A stretch of 64,000 nt of DNA from Endothia cerciana (GCA_026119935.1 JALRMH010000026.1:124001-188000); one strand, 5' to 3'; shown: positions 11,663-22,914, counted from the first letter of the stretch. The notes: generated by a model from the letters alone, not told the origin. Made by a program: numbers and translations.

Positions 11663-13960
11663 ATGCCTGTTGTCAAGGGTGGCGTCTGGACGAATATTGA
11701 GGATGAAGTCCTCAAGGCTGCCGTGTCCAAGTATGGATTGAACCAGTGGGCACGTGTCTCGTCGCTGCTTGCCAGGAAGACGCCCAAGCAGTGCAAGGCA
11801 AGATGGCAAGAATGGCTGGACCCGAGCATCAAGAAGGTCGAGTTTACGAAAGAGGAGGATGAGAAGCTGTTACACCTGGCAAAGTTGATGCCGACCCAGT
11901 GGCGGACCATCGCCCCCATCGTCGGCCGAACCGCGAATCAATGCATCGAACGGTACCAGAAGCTGCTGGATGAGGCAGAGCAGCGGGAAGCTTCCGAGCT
12001 TGGAATGACTGGAGGCGACGAGGCATCTGCTCCCACAGCTGATGATGTGCGACGACTGCGACCAGGTGAGGTGGACCCCGATCCCGAGACGAAGCCCGCG
12101 CGGCCAGATACCATCGATCTTGATGAAGACGAGAAGGAGATGCTCAGCGAGGCCCGTGCCCGTCTCGCCAATACACAAGGAAAGAAGGCCAAACGCAAGG
12201 CACGCGAGCGACAGCAGGAGGAGTCCAGGCGACTGGCGGCTCTGCAGAAGCGGCGTGAGCTGAAGACTGCGGGCATCAACATCAAAGTGACGACGCGAAA
12301 AGCGGGTCAGATGGACTACAATGCAGACATTCCCTTCGAGAAGAAAGCTGCTCCAGGGTTCTACGACACGACTGAGGAGCTCACACTGAACGAGAGGCAG
12401 CGAGCCAACTTCGATCCGAGGAAACAGCAATTGGCGCAGGCGAAGAGGAAGCAGGACGAGGAAGATGAGGCAGGGAGAAAGAGACGCAAGGCTGACAAAG
12501 ATGCACCGTCTGCTTCTTACCGCGAGGCTCTCAAGGCTGGTCAGATGCAGCGGATCAGAGAGGCCGAGCAAAGCAGCAAGCGACGAGCGCTGGTCCTTCC
12601 GTCTCCACAGGTCGGCGAAGGGGAGCTCGAGGAGATCGTCAAGATGGGCATGATCGGCGAGAGGGCGAACACAATGGCACAAAATGGTGACAACGATGCC
12701 ACTCGCGGCCTTGTCAATTCCTACACGACCCTAAACAGTGGCGCACCCATTCGAACGCCAAGAGCGCCTGCTCATGAGGACCATATCGCAAACGAGATCA
12801 GGAATATTCGAGCATTGACAGAGACACAATCGTCATTGCTCGGTGGGGAGAACACGCCCCTTCACGAGGGTGCCGGCTCAACAGGATTTGAATCCGCCGC
12901 CCCGAGAAAGCAGGACATCTTTACTCCTAACCCCATGGCAACGCCATTGCGACAAGGTGCTAATGGCGTGGGCGCGACGCCTTTGCGACCGGGGCAGACT
13001 CCCATGCGGACGCCCCGTGACAACTTTGCGCTGAATGCTCAAAGCAACGAGTTGGTCATGAGACAGCAACTCAAGCGAGGTCTGGCATCTTTGCCCAAGC
13101 CCAAACAGCAATCTTGGGAGCTTGAACTACCAGATGAGCAGGAAGATGTTGTAGCCACATCGAATGGACTATCCGAGGATGCTGCGGACCGGGATCGAAG
13201 GGAACGGGAGATCCGGGAAGCGCAGGAATTACTGGAGAAGAAGCGGCGGACACAAGTTATGCAACGGGATCTTCCTCGACCGGTCTGCGTTGATTTCGCA
13301 AGGCTTCAACGAGCGGCGGAAGACTTGGAGGACCCAGCCGAGAAAGCCATTGCGCAGGAGGCGGCATTGCTCATTGTCTCTGACTCGTTGAAGTACCCTC
13401 TGACCGCTACAAAACCGTCTGGCAAGCCGCCGAGCTTGGACCAGATCGATGATGACGCGCTAGCAGAGGCACGAAGGCAGATCTTGGTGGAAGCTAAAGC
13501 CAACTTGCCGCCCGAGGAAGTAGAGGCTGCCTGGGCCAAGTCGACCAATAACTCATTGTTATTGAGCCTTGGCTGCTACGACGATGATGAGGAAGAGGAA
13601 CTGCATGCCATGAAGGCAGCCTTTGATGAGGTGCAGGACGCCATGATCGCCTCTGCGGAGAAGGGCGCGAAATTGGAGAAGAAGCTGAACCTACATCTGG
13701 GTGGCTATAAGCAGCGCGGGGAAATGCTGCGGAAGAAAATCGTTGAATCCGCTGCCGAGCTGGAGAAGGCCACCAATGCACTGAATGCCTTCAAGATTTT
13801 GGCCAATTCGGAGGAAATCGCCGTTAGGAACAGATTGGCTGGCCTGCGCGAGGAGGTCAGCTTCATAAGCAAGAGGGAGAGGGAAGCGCAGGAGCTCTAC
13901 AGGCAAAACAAGGAAGAGCTCAATGCCCTCACGGCCGAGGCTACGAACGGTTATCATTGA
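11663..13960 (+). CDS. cef1: Pre-mRNA-splicing factor Cef1/Cdc5
   Basis: Intronless, 765 residues from the ATG at 11663 (context TCACCATGC). A further in-frame ATG at 11561 would add 34 residues unlike the family. The start MPVVKGGVWTNIEDEVLKAA is the very conserved Cdc5 N-terminus. Two Myb repeats follow (residues about 5-55, with W-W-W spacing through NQW and ARWQEW; 57-105, EFTKEEDEKLL to QCIERYQKLL), then the conserved linker EEAEQRE-type helix, a Lys/Arg-rich region (KRKARERQQEE) and a C-terminal coiled coil that in the family contacts Prp19 and Prp46. It is the nuclear core scaffold of the NineTeen complex, needed for spliceosome activation. Divergent from bre2. No damage or unusual composition. 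Confidence 0.96.
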   Translation: MPVVKGGVWTNIEDEVLKAAVSKYGLNQWARVSSLLARKTPKQCKARWQEWLDPSIKKVEFTKEEDEKLLHLAKLMPTQWRTIAPIVGRTANQCIERYQKLLDEAEQREASELGMTGGDEASAPTADDVRRLRPGEVDPDPETKPARPDTIDLDEDEKEMLSEARARLANTQGKKAKRKARERQQEESRRLAALQKRRELKTAGINIKVTTRKAGQMDYNADIPFEKKAAPGFYDTTEELTLNERQRANFDPRKQQLAQAKRKQDEEDEAGRKRRKADKDAPSASYREALKAGQMQRIREAEQSSKRRALVLPSPQVGEGELEEIVKMGMIGERANTMAQNGDNDATRGLVNSYTTLNSGAPIRTPRAPAHEDHIANEIRNIRALTETQSSLLGGENTPLHEGAGSTGFESAAPRKQDIFTPNPMATPLRQGANGVGATPLRPGQTPMRTPRDNFALNAQSNELVMRQQLKRGLASLPKPKQQSWELELPDEQEDVVATSNGLSEDAADRDRREREIREAQELLEKKRRTQVMQRDLPRPVCVDFARLQRAAEDLEDPAEKAIAQEAALLIVSDSLKYPLTATKPSGKPPSLDQIDDDALAEARRQILVEAKANLPPEEVEAAWAKSTNNSLLLSLGCYDDDEEEELHAMKAAFDEVQDAMIASAEKGAKLEKKLNLHLGGYKQRGEMLRKKIVESAAELEKATNALNAFKILANSEEIAVRNRLAGLREEVSFISKREREAQELYRQNKEELNALTAEATNGYH

Positions 13961-14227
13961 GGGTGCATTTCGGCGTCATAGATGTGGCATATATTGAATC
14001 GCGGCAGAAGCAGCATGGACACAAAAGATTGAAATTCATTGAAGGGTATTATAATCGTATTCTTAGATCCTAGCCCGGGTGCCAACAGCCGCTTCAAACG
14101 CCGGTCCATTCAAGTCAACTAACATTAGCTGCCCCAAAAGAACACGACAGTGATTTTTTCCAGCACGCAAAGTCATAATTCATCTCCCCGTTTAGGGGAG
14201 GGGAGGGGGGTACACCTGAGAGCCAGA
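13961..14227. other. 3' intergenic spacer between cef1 and a converging gene
   Basis: 267 bp between converging stop codons. Slightly AT-rich just after the cef1 stop, with a GGGGAGGGGAGGGG tract near 14194-14210. No gene seen. Confidence 0.55.
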
Positions 14228-15464
14228 TCACCTCCTGCTAGAGTTAGCACCAGGGCTCTCGATGCGCGCAGGCGACCCGCGTGACTCCATGCCAATCGGC
14301 GTAGATACAGAGCCAAAACCAGAGTCGGCATCTGAGAGCTCCTCGACGCGACCTTCCATCTCCGCAGCGGCGGACTTCTCCTTCTCAAGTCGGGTCTCGC
14401 GGCCTCTCTTGTGGCAATACCACAGAACAAACATCAGTACTGCTTCTTCGTTAGCACCCTATTATTGGGAGAGCCGGGGCACACAGTAGAGGGCTTGACT
14501 TACGGAAAAGGGCAACACTCCAGATGACATTCGTCCCGATGAAGGCCGGCCACCTCACCTTGAGCGCATTCATGATGGCTTTCAACATGCCGACGATCGC
14601 GCTCGGCTTCGTCACCAGCTCGCTGATGTTCTTCGGGGTCAACAGCTTCATCGCCTGGTCCTTGATCCCCCCCGCGGGTGTACCCTGGGTCTTGAGCCCC
14701 TGGCTCTCCGCGGCGACCGCCAACAGCTCTGGCGCGAGGCTGCCCGTCAGCTTGGTGGGAAGGCTCGTGACCAGCTTCTTCATGCTGCTCGGGAGCTTCT
14801 CGAAGTTCCTGGCCAGCGTCCCGTCGTGGTCCTCAAACAGGTGCTGCAGGTCCCGCCCGGCGGTGGGGACGCCGTTGACGAGGTCCTTAAGCACCAGGGT
14901 GAAGTTGGACACGAGCTCCTGGCTGTCCTTGGAGAGGGAGAAGGTCTTGTTGTTGCGGGCGGAGAGGTTCAGGTCCTCGAGGACGCGGCTGATGTCCTTC
15001 TTCTCGCGCTCCTCTTCGTCGGGCGTGATGACCGCGGCGGCGGGCTCGAGGGTGCCTGCTTTCTTTGGCGTCGGCCGCTGGACCCAGAAGGAGAAGCGGC
15101 TCTTGTTGTTGACTGGCGGCTTGTCCTCGTCGTCCTCCTTGCGCTCCTTGCCGCCCTTGCCCTTGGCCTTGCCCTTGCCGGCAGCCGGACCCTCTGAGTC
15201 GCTCTCCCAGTCGCTCTCCCACGTGTAGTCGGGCGTGTTGGCGCGCGGTGGCAGGGGAGGCCGCTTCCCGTCCTCGTCGGAGAAGCCGTCTTCGCCGGTC
15301 AGACGCTCGAAGAAGAGCTCGTCATCATCGGTCAGGACGGGGCCCTGCGCGCCGGGTGCGGGAGACCGTGAGGATGCGCGCGATACCTCTTTGGCGTCTT
15401 CCCGGGCCTTGACCTTCTGGTCACGGTTTTTCCTGAATTTCTTGTAGGCAATGAACTCCAACAT
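14228..15464 (-). CDS. Uncharacterised protein with one C-terminal membrane span
   Basis: Exons 15464-14504 and 14439-14228 give 390 residues. The 64-bp intron (GTAAGT...GCAG, phase 1) sits inside the membrane segment and its removal fuses two hydrophobic halves into one span (NVIWSVALFLLMFVLWYCHK). The start MLEFIAYKKFRKNRD is chosen because 15464 is the first ATG; the frame stays open further 5'. A disordered acidic/Lys-rich middle (about 40-140) is followed by an alpha-helical region, NLSARNNKTFSLSKDSQELVSNF to KKLVTSLPTKL, and a Ser/Glu-rich tail of about 60 residues after the span. No signal peptide is seen, so an N-in single-pass topology is inferred. Ascomycete proteins starting this way are, as far as I recall, annotated only as hypothetical or ring-like. 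I assign no function. Confidence 0.75.
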
Positions 15465-16280
15465 CCTTGCTGTCTTGTTGGGCAAAGGGAACCCCAGGGC
15501 GACCGAGGAAGCAGCCAGTCAGCACGTGGTGAATTGCGGTTGAGGAAGGTTGGAAAAGTAATGTCAATGAATCCACCCCCAACTCGACAGCAAAGGCGTG
15601 ATTATATGATGCCCTTTCACCTGAGCCTGATTTGCGACTGATGGTCACAATTGGGTGTGGTGCGTGGCGAGAGCTGGTAGAGGCCGCCTGTGTTACTGGG
15701 GCTGCATACGGTTTCAGTTGCATGACACAGCCACTGGAATCATCTAACCAGATACGCCAGACAACGCAGTCCACCTATTTATTATCTGAGGCGGCTTCTG
15801 TCAAGCTGCTGGCATTGTTACCCCGCTGCGGATAGTCAAGCAAACAAGGTCCGCACGCGTGTTGTGTTCCAGGGCCAGTTCCCCCCAGCCAAAGAGGCCT
15901 CTTGAGAGGGGGTGACGTCACTCCTCATAGGGTCGTCACTACAGTGTAGCGGATGACTTTCATGTGAAAGCCCCCCCCCCCCTGTCTTTGTGTTTTCTTC
16001 ACCCTTTCACTTTGATTATTTTTTTTAAATTAAAAACAGATAGTAATGGCGTAAGGGGGTATCTTAATTTTTCTGCCAACACAGGTCCTGCACAGCCTAT
16101 CATGACACCGATACATAGTAAGACGGTCTTCCGAGGATGATCTGTCTTCGTAGATCACCAAGGCGCAATGTTAGGAAACACTAGTTGCAACGCTTTGGGT
16201 GCTCGAGACCCAGGAAAACCTCCACTGTAGGGTCCAAGCCAACAGGCCCGTCTTCAACCCTCGCCATCGCCGTCATCCTC
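15465..16280. other. Intergenic region with a C homopolymer
   Basis: 816 bp upstream of the membrane-span gene and downstream of nse1. Holds a 12-C run (15971-15982) followed by an AT-rich tract (16015-16045). No gene recognised on either strand. Confidence 0.55.
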
Positions 16281-17264
16281 TTAGACCTCCTCGTTGGCCT
16301 CTCCGAGAATCATCGAGGCATTCGCGTTGCTCCTCCTGGTGCCACTGGCCCCTCCAGCCCGACGATGAGCTGCGGCCGTCTCCGTGACCGACCTCTCGCC
16401 CACAAAGTTCGTGCCCGTCCAGGCCGTCTGACACCTTGGGCAGACCTTGTGCCCACCTCTCCTGGTGCGCCAGAAAGCATCTGCACAGATGTCATGAAGC
16501 CGCATGTTGCAATCCCGCTCCGGACATCTCTGTCCCATCGTGACGATGCCCTTGCACGCCTCGCAAAATTTGATGCGCTGCCAGTCCTCCGGCGCGGCAT
16601 CTGGATCGTTGTACGTCTCCACCAGCCACGTCTTCAGTTCCATGAGTGACCTCGCGCTCAGGCTGTAGAAGCCCTCGCTGCTCAGCTCGAACCAGCCCTC
16701 CCCCACCAGGCTCGGCAGGAGCTTCTCGACCTCGCTGTGCTTCAGTCCCTTGTCGGCTGCCTGTGGCACCTGCGGCCCCTCCCCCTCCGCGCCACCGGCC
16801 CGGACCTCCCTGGCAGGCGGTCTGGCGACCTTCCTGGCCTGGGCCGCGGTGACGGCCATGACCTCCTGCCTCTGGGTATTGTACGTCTCGAACATGGCAT
16901 CGAGCAGCCTCTTTATGAACGCGATCTCGTCGGGGGTGCGCGACGTCGCGAGCTGGGTGCCGGGGTCGCTGTGGGTGTTGATGACGGCCCATACCTGCTC
17001 GCGGGTGGTCTGGTGGAGGGTGCTGCGGATGTCGTAGTCGAGGGGGGCGACGGCCTGGCGGGCCTTGCTGACGTACTGCCGGACCTGCTCCTCGCTGATG
17101 TCGTTCGGGTCGACCGCCCGCCGCTGCTCGTCGGCGGCGGAGAGGACGGCGGCGACGATGGGCTGGGCCTCGCTGAAGGTCAGCGTGCCGCGGCTCATCA
17201 GCGCCTGCAGGAAGGCGCGGTGTTTGTGGTCCCACCCGCTGGGCAGGGAGGGCTCGAAGTCCAT
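16281..17264 (-). CDS. nse1: Smc5/6 complex subunit Nse1 (variant RING)
   Basis: Intronless, 327 residues. The N-terminal two-thirds match the winged-helix fold of Nse1 (HKHRAFLQALMSRGTLTF, then LDYDIRSTLHQ, then WAVINTHSDPGTQLATS and DEIAFIKRLLDAMF). A variant C4HC3 RING follows: Cys234, Cys237, Cys247, Cys252, His257, Cys260, Cys275 and Cys278, all present with normal spacing. Nse1 forms a trimer with Nse3 and Nse4 that bridges the Smc5/6 heads, and it supplies E3 ubiquitin ligase activity in DNA repair and replication-fork processing. A short Arg/Ser-rich tail ends the protein. The only notable feature is the Ala/Gly/Pro-rich linker (about 146-172) between the winged helices. Confidence 0.93.
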   Translation of the reverse strand: MDFEPSLPSGWDHKHRAFLQALMSRGTLTFSEAQPIVAAVLSAADEQRRAVDPNDISEEQVRQYVSKARQAVAPLDYDIRSTLHQTTREQVWAVINTHSDPGTQLATSRTPDEIAFIKRLLDAMFETYNTQRQEVMAVTAAQARKVARPPAREVRAGGAEGEGPQVPQAADKGLKHSEVEKLLPSLVGEGWFELSSEGFYSLSARSLMELKTWLVETYNDPDAAPEDWQRIKFCEACKGIVTMGQRCPERDCNMRLHDICADAFWRTRRGGHKVCPRCQTAWTGTNFVGERSVTETAAAHRRAGGASGTRRSNANASMILGEANEEV

Positions 17265-19363
17265 AGGATTTTCCCTCCCTCGTCGGGATCTCCGGCGCGT
17301 GGACGGTGGTCTGCTCTCTGGTGGACGGCTGGCTGCCGTGCCCTATCTTCTCATGGGGAGCTGGTCGCGCGGGAGGTGGGAGGCCGGGAAGGTATGGGCG
17401 GCTCTCAGACCGTAGGTCGATCGAGAGGAGACGCGTCCGGTACTGGCAGACGCGGCTGGTCAGCACCCAAAAGAGGCGGGGCGCCCAGAGTGTTGCGTGC
17501 AGGGTCAGGGTCAGGGGCCCCCTGGCAGGACGCGCAGCGCACTAACACTTAAACAAACCAGGTCGACAGACCAGGTTACCGGTATCGGTACTGCACGTCT
17601 GTGGACATCCAACAAATGGACCCCGAAAGTTTCTTTTGACTGGCAGCACACCCCGAGCCTGGTTAACTTTTAAATTTTATTTTATCTTATTTTGCCCCCC
17701 CCCCCCGGGGTTATGGCGATCAGGCCGTGGTCTTCGCAGAGACGTAGAGAGGTGCGCACGGGTGTATCAGAGTGGCACGCGCCCGTCGACTGACAATCTA
17801 GTCTTCCACATACACGACATATCAACATGCTCAGTACCTACTGTTGTATGTACAATTCTAATGATAGTCTTTTGGCCATTGGGACGGCCAGGCAGCCAAC
17901 ACGATCCTGATACCATTCGTATACTATGGCATGTCTGTACGTACTACTATGGTAACATCAGACGAGACCACCTCTTGGTCCCACTTCCCGCGCACCAGTC
18001 GGATCGGGTCCCTGGGGTCGAGTCCTTCTCTGGTCGGCTACCACATGGTACGTATGGTACGTCCATCGATGGGCCAGCGCTGCTGCGCAGGCTCGTACTG
18101 TACGTAGATTGGCAGATCGCCCTCTCCCGGAGGAACCAAGGGCGAGGCATCCTCGCGGGAGCAGGCAGTCCCATGTGCCCCGAGTGGGCGCCGCATCCGT
18201 ATTGCAACCTCGCCTCCCCACTCTCGGGCCAGCTATTAATACATAGTACGCGGACTGGCGGAGCAGTCCCGATCAGACCTCGTCTCAGATCTGCCTCGAC
18301 TCTGTCTACCAGATCTCGTTGGTTGGTCCACACCTCTGGGCTTCCCTTCGAGTGCGTTCTCGAGGCAAGTCTCGGCAGCTCGGTTGTGAATCCGGGCCTG
18401 GTCCCTTGATGGTTACATCCCACCTGCCTACAGTACCGTACTGTACATGCGAACGCCTCTCCACATCAGATGTTTCCGTCAGTGAGGCGGGTGGTCATCT
18501 CAGCTCGAATGCCGCATGCGTCACCTCATCAAATCGCACAGACGATAGCGCCCTTTATACCATCGTCGGCTCAGTTGGGCAAGCGTCAGGCCGTCCAGAA
18601 CCGGAGGCATCCGCCAAACTCGTATTCAACAAAATACTCGCTGGTGATCGCGTCCCAAGCGCACCACGACGAGTCAGGTCCACCCTGCTCGAGAAGGCCT
18701 GGACGCCCAAAGCCAGCACAGGTAGCCCGACCCGGTCCGAGGTTGATCCTCGTCTGCCCTGCGCTGTCCGCCTCAGGTCGTCCTCCTGCCGTGCATTTTG
18801 CACACACGTGCTGCTAGTACACAGGTGAAACCAGATGCCCCGAGTCGGCAGTCCCACGTTCTTGAAACACTCGTGGGCGGTGCTTGGGTTATCCCTGCTG
18901 TGCCTCTCGCAGGCTGCCATACCATTTATACATAGTGCATTCCGCACCCCTGGGTCTGGACGCCGACCCCCGCCGCCTCTGCTCCCTATTCTAATGTTCT
19001 GGTTTCTTTCCTTGTAGGGCCTCGTAGGTTGGGCCTCTTCTCCTAGTGTTCAGGCAGGAGCTATTTTTCCCTTCCGATCCTCTCGTTTGATCTGTATTCC
19101 ATTCTCTCGTCCGCAACACATTCCAGCTGTTGCCAACCAGGTTGGCGACAGGGTCACTCTTTTTGACTGGGCTTTTGATATACACCTACTTAATCAACGA
19201 GGCCTATGGCCCTTCTTCTTCTTATTCTTCTTCTTCTTCTTCTTCTTCTTCTTCTTCTTCTACTTCTGCACCATATAGTCTCAACCTAATACCGCCTCTG
19301 AGCCCGCTTTTCCCTCTCCTCTGGGCAGATGTGTCGCCATCCTAGGGTATCCAGCTCCCCATC
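17265..19363. other. 2.1 kb gene-free region with homopolymer, GTAC clusters and TTC repeat
   Basis: Contains a 12-C run (17695-17706), repeated GTAC/TACGTA words between about 17935 and 18450, and a (TTC)n array ending near the next gene. Open frames exist but have neither family resemblance nor coding-like composition. The right part should carry the promoter and leader of the membrane-protein gene. Confidence 0.55.
19212..19266. repeat. (TTC)n trinucleotide microsatellite
   Basis: Nearly perfect TTC array with one TTA interruption, about 100 bp upstream of the multi-spanning membrane protein start, so probably in its promoter or 5' leader. Confidence 0.9.
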
Positions 19364-21009
19364 ATGTCCGGTTTTACCGGACAGCAGTTCCCGCCCGAAG
19401 CCATAGGGGCAGCGGTCGGCGTCTTCGTCTATAGCTTCACCTGTTTCTCGCTGAGTTCTGCCCTCCTGTGGGCAACAATAGCTCACCGGGAATGGAAGAG
19501 TTGTGAGTGTGCCTTCGCCTATCTCCGTGGCCGGCACATGCCCCCTGTGACTGACGCCCTGCTTCCAGATGTGGCCCTCCTCGCCTTCTTCCCTTCTCTC
19601 AGTGCGCTGGTCAGCATGGCCCAGCAGCTTCATACCTACCTCCGGTGGGCGAGCATCAAATTCGCCCAGTCCGAATACGTCAAGTCCGACCTCGGTAACC
19701 CCGAGCTGTCCATTGCTGGGCCTTCCGTCGGGGTCGACCTCGTCCTGTTCTATATCCGTGAGTCTTCCCGAAGGCGCGCCTCCCTCCCTCCCTCCGTCTC
19801 GGAATGTAGCTGACCTCGGTACAGAATACTACTGCTATAACGTCGAAGCCCTTCTTGTGCTCGTGTGGTCAGTAGGCCCACTGGGTCCTACATCGTGCCT
19901 TCGTTCATTTCACTTACACAACCATAGGAGCTATCAGCTGGCCCAGTCCGTATTTCAGATGACGGCCTCCCCGTCTGCCAGTCGTCATGGGAGCAACATG
20001 GCTAAACTCACGGCCATTCTCCTCCCGATCCTACAGGTGGCCTTGTTGCGGACTAAGGCCGTTCAAAGTTCACTCATCGGCTTCTACTTCCTTGCTAACA
20101 TCATCAGTGAGTGCTACTAGGTCTCGATCTGGGTCCATACCCCGAAGGTGCTGACTATCTCATTTAGTGGGCGTCTCTCTGGTGCTTGGCTCCGTTCTCC
20201 TATTAGCAATCCTGGTGAAGTACATTACTACGCGGACTGAAGTGTCGTGGCATGTCGACTACGCGGACCGGTCCCATGTCGACCAGGAAGCCCAATACCA
20301 AAACAGCCTCGCAACCTTCAATAGTGCCGGTGGGGTACCGCTTCACCAGAAGAGCATTTACGACAGCTGGCTGGTCGTGCGCTTCGCGCTCGCCTTCGCA
20401 GGTCTAGCGTAAGCTCCTCACCCGGTTGGTGGAGTGAAGGTCGCTTGACTACGGGGGGGCTGACCAGATCTTCGCAGGGCTTTTGAACTCGTGATCATCA
20501 AGTCCGAGGTCGCCTTCGCGATCGGGACCGACCAGATTGCCGCGGACGAGAGGGTCGACCTGCGGCCGAGCAACGCCATCACCGACTGCGAATCATTCCT
20601 CCCGGGCGTGTCCGCGAGCATCCTCGCCTTTCTCGTCTTCGGGACGACAAGGACCTTCTGCGAGTTCTTCTACCGCAAGCTGGTCCCGCGGCCCATCCGG
20701 CGCAGGATCCATCGACGCACCAGGAACACGCTCCCCCACGCTCCCCCGCCGCCGGAGGAACAACAGCCACGCCGGCCGTCCCGAGCGGCAGCCCCGCCGA
20801 TAGGCTCGGCACTCGCGACGCTGGGCGTGGAGTGTTTTGAGCTGGACGGAGGGGAGGGTGGTCTGGGGCTGGGGGGGGGTGGCCATGACGGCCTACATGG
20901 GCTCGCGGTGCCGACGCCGACGTCCAGCACGTTTGAGCCGCAAAGGGTGGACCATGGCGTGGAGGGGGAGGACGAGTGGCCCATGCTGAGCATTAAGCCG
21001 CCAAGATGA
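19364..21009 (+). CDS. Orphan multi-spanning (about 7 TM) membrane protein
   Basis: Six exons, 19364-19502, 19569-19757, 19825-19867, 19928-20106, 20168-20408 and 20478-21009, give 440 residues. Introns of 60-69 bp have GTGAGT, GTCAGT or GTAAGC donors and CAG/TAG acceptors, and all phases agree. About seven hydrophobic segments can be traced: AVGVFVYSFTCFSLSSALLW; VALLAFFPSLSALVSM; LVLFYIQYYCYNVEALLVLVW; LTAILLPILQVALL; LIGFYFLANIIMGVSLVLGS running into LLLAILVKYI; FALAFAGLAAFELVII; and GVSASILAFLVFGTTRTFCEF. After the last span comes an Arg-rich stretch (RRRIHRRTRNT) and a disordered Pro/Gly cytosolic tail of about 90 residues. The topology and basic tail resemble fungal orphan receptor-like proteins, but I cannot assign a family or ligand. 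A transporter is also possible. Confidence 0.78.
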
Positions 21010-22324
21010 GGGAACATGCACGGGATGGAGGAGGATACTAGAATGACTGACGATACCTGATACCCCAGCATTATGCAGTGAGATTTGCACACACGAGATA
21101 CCCGGTTCCCACCTGTTAGAACCTCATCGACTCATGGTGAATTTCTCAGTAATCAGCCGAGGGGCATAATTAACCCCGATGACGTCTACGACAACCTCCG
21201 AGATACTTTGCGACCTGAAGTCGAGTCAGGCCTACTTAGCTCCCCCGGTGTGACCGCAAGCAGGATGGTGAGGGTTTGTAGTGGAAAAATGAAGGCTGGT
21301 GACAAGCTGCTGGGCCCGAACGTTTTCATTGAAACACCAGAGCTAAGACATGGCGTTGCTAGGGAGTCCCCGACGACCGACGCCCCGATCTGCGGGCTAG
21401 ATCCCGTAACGGCCACGAGAAGACGGGCCAAGGTCGATCGATCGTGGAGAATGGCTAGCCGGCGAGCTTGCGGCAAACCACGGCCCCCCCCCCCTCCCTC
21501 CCGCCGGGGTTCCGTCTCCCCGCCCTCATGTCGACATCAAGACCTCGCACGGGTTGGGTTGTTCACGAATCGCCCAAGTGCGGGATCCCTGCCCCCCCCC
21601 CCCACCTCCGGGGCGTAAATCGGGCCGCGAATGGGCTGTTCATCAGGGATGATGCCCGGTCCGGCGGCGGTGGTGATACTGCGTATGCTTTAGTGCCCAC
21701 GGCGAGGACCAGCAGTCCTTGTTTTCGGGAGTGCCTGTCTAGGCAGGGAGACCTCGGTGTTGTTCTCCCTTTTTCCTGAGGGGACGATTATCTATGGGTT
21801 TGTTATTTCCTCATGAACCTTGCGAGGTCAACGGTGCACGTCAAGGGCGCGCGGGCTTGATACAGCGGGAAGGAAGGGACGGTACGGATGGGGCCGGAAG
21901 GGGGGGAAAACAAAGAGACAATGACAGCGGGATTGTTTTGTTTATATTTTGTTTCTGTTCCCGCCCGCTGCTCTCAGACACGCACGCGCGCACGCATGCG
22001 CGTACACAATTGCACTATGTTCTTGCTCTCACCGTGTCGGTTTACCACCTACAGAGACATCATTTGTGAAACTGCGAACGAAGGTGACCAGTCACAGGGG
22101 GAAAAGTGAGAGGCACTTTGGCATCGTCCGAGACACACATGGTCAATAACTGACCACGTTTCCTCCTTGAGAACTTGTTGTCTTCTTTGTTGATCTTCTA
22201 CCCTCCCTCTGTCCCAACTGGGGTACAATACCACTCATTTGATTTTCAGCGTCAAAGCACACAGATATCCGGCCAGCAGTACCAAACGCCGAAAACACAC
22301 AAGCAACACGATAAACGAACGAAC
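21010..22324. other. Intergenic region, no gene recognised
   Basis: 1.3 kb with C-rich runs (about 21484-21495 and 21592-21603) and an ACGCACGCGCGCACGC-type tract near 21976-22000. Open frames lack coding character. It should contain the promoter of the small Cys-rich protein gene. Confidence 0.5.
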
Positions 22325-22891
22325 ATGCCTTCCACCGTCACCAGCTCTGAGCACGTCCTGAGAGTTCTGAGGCGCAACGATCATCCCATCAACGCAGCCA
22401 TAGCCCCCTTCCGATCAGCAACCGATCCCTGGAGGCCCTCAAGCAGAAAGGGGGGAACAGAAAGAAGCCACCCGAAGATGTGCAACGGCACCGCAACCAA
22501 GCTCCTCTGCTCTCACTACCTCATCCACTGGTCCGGCCCCCGCTGTCCCAAGAAGTGTGTCCTCCCGGCCCAGAGGACCTGGCTCAATTGCACCTGCGCC
22601 GCGTGTGACCCCGCCTACAACCGCAGCCGGATCCTCGTCAAGTACGCTGCCGAGCGCGAGGCCCTGTCGGCTCGGATCCGCCGGGCGATGGTCGAGGGGC
22701 GGCCCGCCGAAGTACGGGACCTCGAGAGGCAGCTGCGGCTGGCCTTGAGTATGCAGATGGAGGATCTGGGCCGGACGAGGTTCTCGGGGCTGGACCCGGC
22801 GACCGGCTGTCGCTGGCCAGGGAGGTATGAGCAGTGGGCAGAGGGAAACCTGGGGAGGCCGGTGGACTGGGATCTGTTGTTGAATGAGTGA
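22325..22891 (+). CDS. Small Cys-rich fungal protein of unknown function
   Basis: Single exon, 188 residues from the ATG at 22325 (context GAACATGCC); the frame is open further upstream. The core has a Cys/His pattern that looks metal-binding: MCNGTATKLLCSHYLIHW, then RCPKKC, then NCTCAACDP (residues about 50-100). It is followed by a charged helix (RSRILVKYAAEREALSARIR) and a Trp-containing C-terminus (WPGRYEQWAEGNLGRPVDW). No signal peptide or membrane span is visible, so I infer a soluble intracellular protein. Short fungal proteins of this general layout occur in many Sordariomycetes as hypothetical proteins. It is not an effector-like secreted protein by sequence. Its stop lies 23 bp from the stop of the converging gene. 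Confidence 0.7.
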   Translation: MPSTVTSSEHVLRVLRRNDHPINAAIAPFRSATDPWRPSSRKGGTERSHPKMCNGTATKLLCSHYLIHWSGPRCPKKCVLPAQRTWLNCTCAACDPAYNRSRILVKYAAEREALSARIRRAMVEGRPAEVRDLERQLRLALSMQMEDLGRTRFSGLDPATGCRWPGRYEQWAEGNLGRPVDWDLLLNE

Positions 22892-22914
22892 AGGAAACCT
22901 GTCTCGAACTATTG

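Noticed and set aside
17636..18409. 257-codon open frame
   Set aside because: Crosses a 12-C run and GTAC clusters, begins without a convincing ATG and has no coding-like composition.
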